Below are positions 1-5,258 of a stretch of 18,547 nucleotides of DNA, one piece after another. The notes under the pieces are model-generated. The model did no database searches, was not told the origin of the DNA, and worked only from the letters and a program-made list of their open reading frames with translations. A program made the translations under genes and the position numbers. The stretch comes from DASTQL01 sp035761805 (GTDB lineage Bacteria > Actinomycetota > Actinomycetes > Jiangellales > Jiangellaceae), in assembly GCA_035761805.1 (NCBI GenBank), contig DASTQL010000009.1:1-18547 (forward strand), read 5' to 3'. Every line of letters begins with the position of its first letter. Position 1 is the stretch's first letter.

Positions 1-430
1 CCTCTGCCTCGGCGTGTACGCGGGCGGAGGCGAGCAGCAACGGCACGACGAGGACCACCATGATCGCCACGAGTTGACGGGCGGACAGGTCTTCGTCGAC
101 CCCGGACCAGTCGCTCAGCACCGCGACCGCCACGATCACCGGCGCAAGTCCCCGGGAGATGGGGTAGGAGTGGCTGAACAGGGCCACCTGGTTGGCGCGC
201 ACGAGGCCCAATGTGTAGGCGATATGCAGCACCACCGAGGCCACCAGATAGGGCAGGCTGCCTGCGTCGGGCGCCGGCGCGAGGACGACAAGGGTCAGCG
301 CCATCGGGACCGTGTCCCACAGCAGCATGGTGAAGCCCGCCGCTTGGTCGGAGAAGCGGTACGCCAAGGCGCTCCAGGTGGCGTGCATGAGCGCAGCCAG
401 CAGCACCCGCGCGGTGAGGTCCGCGCTCAC
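1..430 (-). CDS. EamA/DMT-type multidrug or metabolite transporter, partial (N-terminal 143 residues)
   Basis: The reading frame is open from a GTG at 430 to the left edge, so only the N-terminal 143 residues are present. The product is strongly hydrophobic, with about four to five predicted membrane segments. It has the flavour of the drug/metabolite transporter (EamA) fold: an opening helix with HATWSALAYR near residues 17-26, and a later helix pair around YPISRGLAPVIV and QLVAIMVVLVV that resembles the end of one EamA repeat. Members normally have ten helices in two repeats (about 280-300 residues), so about half the protein lies outside the window. The substrate cannot be told. No clear ribosome binding site precedes the GTG; in-frame GTG codons near 475-480 are alternative starts. 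The family is fairly sure; the start is not. Confidence 0.72.
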   Translation of the reverse strand, partial: MSADLTARVLLAALMHATWSALAYRFSDQAAGFTMLLWDTVPMALTLVVLAPAPDAGSLPYLVASVVLHIAYTLGLVRANQVALFSHSYPISRGLAPVIVAVAVLSDWSGVDEDLSARQLVAIMVVLVVPLLLASARVHAEAE

Positions 431-456
431 CGACGAGTGTCCGACACCGTTGCCGT

Positions 457-479
457 CGTGGTGGACTCCGTCCACCACG
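457..479. promoter_or_regulatory. Perfect 10-bp inverted repeat upstream of the transporter gene
   Basis: CGTGGTGGAC at 457-466 is followed by a 3-nt loop and its exact reverse complement GTCCACCACG at 470-479. It ends 27 bp before the proposed transporter start on the minus strand. This is a fitting place for an operator or a hairpin in the 5' leader. If the true start is one of the upstream GTG codons, the repeat would lie inside the coding region instead. Function is inferred from position only. Confidence 0.35.
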
Positions 480-496
480 CCACCACGCCACCACGC
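473..496. repeat. Three tandem copies of an 8-bp unit (CACCACGC)
   Basis: CACCACGC occurs three times head to tail, the first copy overlapping the right arm of the inverted repeat at 457-479. This looks like slippage in non-coding DNA. No function is claimed. Confidence 0.6.
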
Positions 497-895
497 CGGC
501 GGCGTCGAAGGGGGACATCCCGGACTCGATGATCAGGTCGTCCCGGAACCGGCGGTGACTGATGAAGGGAACCCGCGGCGTGCTACCTGGAGCGTCCGTC
601 GGACGTGGCCATGGTCATGGTCTGTCACGGCGTCGATCACCAATCCATGGTCTTCACCGGGTCTTCCGCGGCACGGAGGAGAGTCGGGACACGACGTCGC
701 GAAGGTGGCCGCCGGTGTTGGGACATGGGATTCGCTGCTGGGTGCACGCGTTGTCGACGGGCCAGACCCCTCGCGCGTGACATGCCCACCACTGACCGGC
801 GGGAAGGTGCCACTGGCTGGAAGGCCGGCGGCCATGTCACGTCCAGTGCCATCGGTCCGTTCCCTCGGGCACACCCTGCAACAGGAAGAGCCGTC

Positions 896-1096
896 GTGAA
901 CACGACCCTGTGGGTGACGCAGGTCCTGCTCGCCGTCGTGTTCGATGGCAGCGAGTTGATCAAGGACACGCAGTCGACCGAAGGGGCCGCGGAGCTGGGG
1001 ATGACGGACGTCGTGGACGAGCCGGCGACCGCGAAGGGCAACATGGTGCCGCTGGCGATGTGCGCGTTCATGGTGTGGGGCCGGTGGCAGGGATGA
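896..1096 (+). pseudogene. Internally deleted DoxX-family membrane protein remnant
   Basis: A GTG at 896, preceded by AGGAAG about eight bases upstream, opens a 66-residue frame. Its first ~50 residues (NTTLWVTQVLLAVVF onward, then a TQS and GMTDVVDEP stretch) resemble the N-terminus of DoxX-like proteins, and its last ~15 (NMVPLAMCAFMVWGRW) resemble the family's final helix. DoxX proteins are usually about 115-140 residues with four membrane helices. Here the two middle helices are missing while the frame is kept, and charged residues (the D in VVFDGSE and in IKDTQ) sit where the first helix should be apolar. It therefore looks like a gene shortened by an in-frame deletion and then decayed. 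Its TGA overlaps the ATG of the Nudix gene, so its translation may still serve to couple that gene. The family call rests on remembered similarity. Confidence 0.55.
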
Positions 1097-1491
1097 GCGG
1101 GACGCACCATCGCGTCGTGGCCGCCATCCTGCTGCGGAGGGGCCACGTGTTGCTGTGTCATCGACGTGCCGACCGCGCCTGGTATCCGGCGGTCTGGGAC
1201 CTCCCTGGAGGTCATGTGAAGCGCGGGGAGACGCTTCAGGAGGCGTTGGCGCGCGAGTGCCGGGAGGAACTTGGTGTCGAGATCATCGACCTTGGCGACG
1301 CGGTCGAGGCGACCTCGAGAGATGTGACGCTGACGGTCTACATCGTTCGGTCCTGGGTCGGCGAACCGGTCAACCGCGCCCCGTCGGAGCATCAGGAGAT
1401 CGGCTGGTTCACCGCCGCAAGCCTTGTGGGTCTCCCCTTGGCGAATGAACGCCTCGGCTGGTTCCTGCACGACGTTCTGGGCTCGTGGTGA
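1093..1491 (+). CDS. Nudix hydrolase
   Basis: This 132-residue protein carries a complete Nudix box, GX5EX7REUXEEXGU, at residues 40-62: G40, E46, R54-E55 and E58-E59-x-G61. These glutamates bind the metal that drives pyrophosphate-bond cleavage in nucleoside-diphosphate-linked substrates. The N-terminal strand (VVAAILLRRGHVLLCHR) and the WDLPGGH lead-in are typical, and the length fits single-domain MutT-like members. The substrate (oxidised dNTP, ADP-ribose, NADH or other) cannot be read from the sequence. The ATG at 1093 overlaps the stop of the upstream DoxX-like remnant in an ATGA arrangement, which supports this start even though a longer frame runs upstream. The gap to the next gene is 111 bp. 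Confidence 0.9.
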   Translation: MSGTHHRVVAAILLRRGHVLLCHRRADRAWYPAVWDLPGGHVKRGETLQEALARECREELGVEIIDLGDAVEATSRDVTLTVYIVRSWVGEPVNRAPSEHQEIGWFTAASLVGLPLANERLGWFLHDVLGSW

Positions 1492-1521
1492 CCTTCATCC
1501 AGTGCTGTCGGCACCACTGTC

Positions 1522-1531
1522 GGACCGGTCC
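1522..1531. promoter_or_regulatory. Short perfect palindrome in the gap before the SDR gene
   Basis: GGACCGGTCC lies 71 bp before the SDR start, in the 111-bp gap between the Nudix and SDR genes. A 10-bp palindrome may arise by chance in DNA this GC-rich. It is recorded as a possible operator only. Confidence 0.15.
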
Positions 1532-1602
1532 ACGATTCGATGTCACGGCAGCGCCACCCCCGCCGTCTCGACTCCATCCCCCGTGAACAGACAGGAGATC
1601 CC

Positions 1603-2550
1603 GTGAAGGTGCTCGTCGTGGGCGCCACCGGCGCTGTGGGTCGGCCGCTGGTCCGCAAACTGGTCGCAGCCGACCACCACGTCGTGGCGACGGCACGTCA
1701 CCGGCCAACCGACCTGCTTCCGGGGACCGAGTTCCGGTCCCTGGACCTCCTCGAGTTGGGCGCCGTCGAGTCGATCGTGCGCGAGGTCCGACCGGTAGCG
1801 ATCATCCACCAAGCCACCGCTTTGACCAGGATCGGCAACAACGTGCGCGCCTTCGACCGCTCCTTCGCCACCACCAATCGCCTCCGCGTCGAGGGAACTC
1901 GGGCACTCATCGAGGCCGGGCACACCCTGGTGTCCCCTCCCCGTCTGGTGGTGCAGAGCTTCTGTGGGTGGCCTTGGGCCCCTGACGGCGGGCCGGTCAA
2001 GTCGGAGGAGGACGACTTGGACCCCCATCCCGCTCCGGCCTTCCGGCGAACCTTGGCTGCCCTGAAGGAGCTGGAGGACATGGTCACCGGATTCCCGAAC
2101 GGTGTGGTGCTGCGCTACGCCGCCCTCTACGGACCCGGCACCTCCCTTGCGACGGGTGGCGCCCAGATCGAGGCGATCCGAACCCGAGCATTCCCCCTGG
2201 TCGGCGATGCCGCTGCCACGTGGTCCTTCCTGCACGTCGAGGACGCTGCCGAGGCGGCGGTCGCCGCTCTCACCCGCGGCCGCGGGATCTACAACATCGC
2301 AGACGATCACCCGGTCCGGATCGGGGAGTGGCTGACCGATGTTGCCCGCCTCATCGACGCGCCACCGCCGCGGCGAGTCCCGGTGTGGTTCGCCCGGATC
2401 GTGGGCGGCGAGGGACTGGTGCACATGATGACCCGAGCGCGCGCCTCCTCGAACTCCAAGGCTCGCCGCGACTTGGGCTGGACACCCTGCCACGCCGACT
2501 GGAGGGAAGGCTTCGCCGCCGAGCTCGGACCCAGGGCGGACACCTCGTGA
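1603..2550 (+). CDS. NAD(P)-binding, extended/atypical SDR (epimerase-like) protein
   Basis: The 315-residue protein begins with a Rossmann strand and the glycine motif GATGAVG at residues 7-13, the nucleotide-binding signature of extended and atypical short-chain dehydrogenases. Further family marks are IIHQATALT near residue 65-75, the VVLRYAALYGPG block after the middle, and a YNIADDHPVRIGEW stretch typical of NAD-dependent epimerase-like proteins near the C-terminus. The region that should hold the catalytic YxxxK reads AALKELEDMV: a lysine is there but no tyrosine four residues before it, so it may be an atypical SDR that binds nucleotide without the standard chemistry. GTG at 1603 is chosen because GGAG sits five bases upstream and the Rossmann strand starts at once. 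Its stop overlaps the acetyltransferase start (GTGA), implying co-translation. Confidence 0.85.
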   Translation: MKVLVVGATGAVGRPLVRKLVAADHHVVATARHRPTDLLPGTEFRSLDLLELGAVESIVREVRPVAIIHQATALTRIGNNVRAFDRSFATTNRLRVEGTRALIEAGHTLVSPPRLVVQSFCGWPWAPDGGPVKSEEDDLDPHPAPAFRRTLAALKELEDMVTGFPNGVVLRYAALYGPGTSLATGGAQIEAIRTRAFPLVGDAAATWSFLHVEDAAEAAVAALTRGRGIYNIADDHPVRIGEWLTDVARLIDAPPPRRVPVWFARIVGGEGLVHMMTRARASSNSKARRDLGWTPCHADWREGFAAELGPRADTS

Positions 2551-3071
2551 TCGCACCGCCCAGCCTGCCTCGCGCCGTACGGGTTCGAGAGGCTGCGTCC
2601 ACGGACCTCGCGGCCATCGGCAGGCTTCACGCGTGGTCGCAGCGAGCCACCTATCGCTCCATCCTTCCCCCCGGCGCCACTGACGGCATCAAGGACGACC
2701 ACTCCCACGCGACGTGGCGCGCCCGGATGGCCTCACCCGGCACCCGACACCTGCTCGTCGCTGAATCCAGCACCGAGATCCTCGGCTTCGGCCTGGTCAC
2801 CGCCGAGTCCAATTCGTGGGCGACGCTCAACGCCCTGCATGTACGTCCCGATCTGCACGGATTCGGCATCGGTACCACCCTGTTGGGGGCCCTGTTGGAC
2901 GCGGCGCGAGGCTGGGGTAGGCCCCAGGCCTACCTCTCCGTTCTCGCTCAGAACCACGATGCCCGCGGCTTCTACGCCCATCACGGATGGACATTGGTCG
3001 GCGCCGGGCCGGAACATGCCATCGCCGGTCACTCCGTGGGCACGCTCCGCTACACCCTGTTCCTGACCTGA
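2547..3071 (+). CDS. GNAT-family N-acetyltransferase
   Basis: This 174-residue protein has the GNAT layout. An N-terminal VRVREAASTDLAAIGRLH strand-helix is followed by a central TLNALHVRPDLHGFGIGTTLL segment. There residues 104-109 (HGFGIG) match the acetyl-CoA pyrophosphate-binding Q/RxxGxG/A loop, with His in the first position. Motif B follows as N136...GFYAHHGW, including the usual FY pair. The acceptor substrate is unknown. The GTG at 2547 overlaps the SDR stop by four bases, so the two genes are almost surely one transcription unit; SDR and GNAT enzymes pair in many sugar and small-molecule modification pathways, but nothing here names the substrate. The protein ends just before a 286-bp gap. 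Confidence 0.88.
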   Translation: MIAPPSLPRAVRVREAASTDLAAIGRLHAWSQRATYRSILPPGATDGIKDDHSHATWRARMASPGTRHLLVAESSTEILGFGLVTAESNSWATLNALHVRPDLHGFGIGTTLLGALLDAARGWGRPQAYLSVLAQNHDARGFYAHHGWTLVGAGPEHAIAGHSVGTLRYTLFLT

Positions 3072-3357
3072 TCAAACCGAGAGGGCCGCCTCCCCCATGG
3101 AACCGTTCACCGCCCTCACCCGTGATCGAGCCAACTCGAGGCCGTCGGCATGCCACCGCCGATGATCCGAGGCCTGTCCTCCGTCTGGGCTCCGTTCACG
3201 TGTTGCGGGAAGACGTCGACGGGATCGCTGATGTCACACCTCGGGTGAGGCCACGGACCACTGGGGAGGTCCCCCATCTGGACAGTGTGCGCACCCCCTG
3301 CTGCGGGGGTGGCTGTGACATCAACGGACGGGCCGTGACAACGGTCAGCTTCGCCAG
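3072..3357. other. Gap between acetyltransferase and DCC-family gene
   Basis: No protein-like frame stands out. A hairpin with perfect 7-bp arms (CACCCCC 3292-3298, GGGGGTG 3305-3311) and a smaller one (TGGGG/CCCCA near 3262-3276) lie in the right half, the only structure I see. Confidence 0.5.
3292..3311 (+). terminator. Hairpin downstream of the SDR-GNAT pair
   Basis: CACCCCC and GGGGGTG pair perfectly around a 6-nt loop. No U-rich tract follows, so this is at best a high-GC-type terminator. It sits 220 bp after the acetyltransferase stop and 47 bp before the next start, so it could equally lie in the leader of the DCC gene. Confidence 0.3.
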
Positions 3358-3681
3358 ATGTTGATCTACGACGGCGAGTGCAGGTTCTGTCGTCGCAGCC
3401 TGGCTTGGGCCCGATCGCTCGGCGCGACGTGCGCCGCCGCGCCGTACCAGCAGCTCGAGCTGACGGCGTTCGGATTGACCGAGGCTGCAGCGGCCGAGGC
3501 GGCATGGTTCGTCGCGCCGGGACGTCGCTGGCGCGGTCACGAGGCGGTTGCGATGGTGCTACGCAGCTCACGGTGGGCACCGGTGCGTGTCGCTGGGCGG
3601 CTCCTGGGCAGCCCCCTGTCGCGCCCTGTCGCGAGCCGGGTCTACGACTGGGTGGCTGCCAATCGGTCCCGACTGCCGTAG
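3358..3681 (+). CDS. DCC-family (DUF393) thiol-disulfide oxidoreductase-like protein
   Basis: The 107-residue protein opens with LIYDGECRFCRRS. This is the DxxCxxC signature that names the DCC family, with Asp5 and the cysteine pair Cys8/Cys11 in a thioredoxin-like fold. The rest fits the family order: a GLTEAAAAEAAWFV segment, a GHEAVAMVLR helix, and a C-terminal VYDWVAANRSRLP, close to the usual end. The short cysteine-containing tail found in some members is absent. The actual redox partner is unknown for most of the family. The ATG at 3358 has no convincing ribosome binding site, but an in-frame stop at 3316 leaves no other good start. It is convergent with the cyclase gene. Confidence 0.85.
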   Translation: MLIYDGECRFCRRSLAWARSLGATCAAAPYQQLELTAFGLTEAAAAEAAWFVAPGRRWRGHEAVAMVLRSSRWAPVRVAGRLLGSPLSRPVASRVYDWVAANRSRLP

Positions 3682-3794
3682 CAGCCTGCCCGAACTCGAG
3701 TGGTTGGCTCCAGGCGACGGGGCGAGGTCGAGCCCGCTGTCCTGGTGGGCGAAGCCCGCGGAGACGTGTCGGCGACGCCCGAAGACGCGACCCA

Positions 3795-4856
3795 TCACCG
3801 GCGGGTGGTCTCCCGGTCGAGCGACCACACGTGCTGGGGGCCGAACCCCTTGACCTCGATCTCGCCGAGCTCGGACAGGACGAAGTCGTTGCGGATCAGC
3901 TCGTACGTGTGCTGGCTGACCGCGATCGTCATGGGCTCGGCGGCGGCCTCCATGCGGGCGGCGAGGTTCACGCCGGGGCCGAAGATGTCGTAGACGTACT
4001 TCTGCACGCCGACGATGGACCCGATCACGGGGCCGGTGTTGAGCCCGATCCGGCACAGCCACTGCTCGGGATGCGAGGCGTTGCGCTTCTCGATGTAGCG
4101 CCGGATCCGCAGGGCCACCCGGGCGATGTCCTGCGCGTGGTCGGGGGAGGGGTCGGGGAGTCCGGCCACCGCCACGTAGGCATCGCCGATGGTCTTGAGC
4201 CGCTCGCAGCCGAACAGCTCCACGATCCGGTCGAAACCGGTGAAGATGTCGTTGAGCTCGGCGATCAGCGCCCCCGGGTCGCGGGAGATCGCCATCGAGG
4301 TGAAGCCGACGAAGTCGAGCATCATGATCGAGGCGTCCTCGAAGCGCTGCGGGGTCACCGTGCCGTACTCGGTCATCTCGTTGAAGACCGTCCGCGGCAT
4401 GATGTTGAGCAGGAGCTTCTCCACCCGCTCCTTCTCCCGCTGGAGGGCGCGGGTGTTGCGCTCGACCATCTGCGAGTAGGAGTCGAGCATGTACTCGGCC
4501 TCCTTCTGCTTGGAGATGTCGAGCCCCTCGACGAGGACCGCCTCGCGCCCGCCCTCCTCGATCTTGCGCAACGTGAGCTTGATGCTCACCGACCGGGCAC
4601 CGTCCTTGACCTCCACCTCGTGCGTGTACGGGCGGCCGCTCGCGAGCCGAGAACGGGCGCGCTCCACCTGCAGTGCCGGCAGCCGGGCGGCCAGCGTGTC
4701 GTGGTCGTCGTCGGCCTCGTCGGTCGGCGGGAACCACCGGAAGAAGGTGGCGTTCTCGAACTCCAGGACCCAGCTCTCGGGGTCGGCCACGGCGACAGCT
4801 GCCCCGATCGACTGCAGGGCGTGGCGCAGCACGTCGGGACCGGGGTTGCCGCTCAT
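3795..4856 (-). CDS. PAS-domain class III adenylate cyclase
   Basis: This 353-residue, apparently soluble protein has three parts. Residues ~10-115 are PAS-like (AVAVADPESWVLEFENATF onward, ending in the GLDISKQKEAE linker). Residues ~118-155 form a coiled-coil signalling helix (MVERNTRALQREKERVEKLL, then NIMP). Residues ~165-345 are the class III cyclase domain. All catalytic positions can be placed: metal-binding Asp181 (MLDFVGFT) and Asp225 (KTIGDAY), adenine-selecting Lys221 and Asp290 (YDIFG), and transition-state Asn297 and Arg301 (VNLAARM). The Lys/Asp pair favours ATP over GTP, so the product should be cAMP, made by a homodimer with two sites. Its ATG overlaps the stop of the upstream globin gene (ATGA). 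The PAS ligand is unknown; the coupling suggests the globin may set its activity. Confidence 0.93.
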   Translation of the reverse strand: MSGNPGPDVLRHALQSIGAAVAVADPESWVLEFENATFFRWFPPTDEADDDHDTLAARLPALQVERARSRLASGRPYTHEVEVKDGARSVSIKLTLRKIEEGGREAVLVEGLDISKQKEAEYMLDSYSQMVERNTRALQREKERVEKLLLNIMPRTVFNEMTEYGTVTPQRFEDASIMMLDFVGFTSMAISRDPGALIAELNDIFTGFDRIVELFGCERLKTIGDAYVAVAGLPDPSPDHAQDIARVALRIRRYIEKRNASHPEQWLCRIGLNTGPVIGSIVGVQKYVYDIFGPGVNLAARMEAAAEPMTIAVSQHTYELIRNDFVLSELGEIEVKGFGPQHVWSLDRETTRR

Positions 4857-5224
4857 CTGCCCTCCCCGAAGACGATGACCGGACGGCGGGAGCGGAACTG
4901 CCCCACCACCTCGGCGACGTCGTCGTCGCCGAGGGAGTGCTCCTCCAGGGCGTCCTGCAGCAGCACCAGCATCTCCTCGAACTCCTCGTCGGTGATGCCC
5001 AGGTCCTTGTGCACCCGGGCCAGCACCTCGTCGCTGTAGTCGGCCCCCGGGCCACCGGTGAGGTGGGCGATGAACGCCGTCTGGTGCTTGATCAGCTCCC
5101 GCATGTCGATGCGGGCGAAGTGGTGGGCGAGCAGATCCGAATCCAGGACCGAGTCGTAGAAGTCGGACACCACCCGGCGGATCGTGGAAAAGCCCCCGTA
5201 CCTCTCGAAGATGGTCTGTGCCAC
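4853..5224 (-). CDS. glbN: Group I truncated haemoglobin (trHbN-like)
   Basis: This 123-residue protein is a 2-on-2 globin. Matching it to mycobacterial HbN gives the Phe22-Tyr23 pair (B9-B10) in SDFYDSVL, Leu44 (E7) and Gln48 (E11) in LIKHQTAF, the TGGP turn after helix E, and proximal His72 (F8) in VHKDLGIT. Tyr B10 with Gln E11 is the group I distal pocket that stabilises bound O2 and, in HbN, supports NO dioxygenation. The GTG at 5224 is chosen because a strong GGGGAGGGG ribosome binding site lies about six bases upstream. A longer frame upstream only adds an arginine-rich, unglobin-like stretch. The gene is first of two: its stop overlaps the adenylate cyclase start. It could be a detoxifying globin or, by context, the haem sensor of the cyclase. 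Confidence 0.92.
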   Translation of the reverse strand: MAQTIFERYGGFSTIRRVVSDFYDSVLDSDLLAHHFARIDMRELIKHQTAFIAHLTGGPGADYSDEVLARVHKDLGITDEEFEEMLVLLQDALEEHSLGDDDVAEVVGQFRSRRPVIVFGEGR

Positions 5225-5230
5225 GCGGCC

Positions 5231-5240
5231 CCTCCCCTGC
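5231..5240 (-). promoter_or_regulatory. Strong ribosome binding site that fixes the globin start
   Basis: Read on the minus strand the purine run AGGGGAGGGG lies about six bases before the GTG at 5224. It is one of the few clear Shine-Dalgarno sequences in this window and decides the start of the globin gene. Confidence 0.65.
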
Positions 5241-5258
5241 CGGCGGGCACGAGCATAG

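Larger units (their letters stand above)
431..880. other. Stretch without a recognisable gene between the transporter and the DoxX-like remnant
   Basis: All open frames here have biased, low-complexity translations and no recognisable motif. On the minus strand around 490-570 one short frame reads FISHRRFRDDLIIESGMSPF, which looks more protein-like than its surroundings. It carries no family signature I know and is not kept as a single frame into the neighbouring transporter gene, so it may be the relic of a lost gene. The inverted repeat at 457-479 and the 8-bp tandem repeat lie at its left end. No tRNA or clear terminator was seen. Confidence 0.5.

Noticed and set aside
533..874. A 113-codon minus-strand frame upstream of the DoxX-like remnant
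   Set aside because: Its translation is Pro/Thr/Ser/Arg-rich without motifs, and it lacks a ribosome binding site; a chance frame is more likely.
3795..4856. Guanylate cyclase activity
   Set aside because: The base-selecting positions are Lys221 and Asp290, the ATP-type pair, not the Glu/Cys type of guanylate cyclases.
3378..5039. A 553-codon open frame on the plus strand
   Set aside because: It is antisense to the cyclase and globin genes, which have full sets of catalytic residues; its translation shows only the D/H/L-rich bias expected of a high-GC shadow frame.
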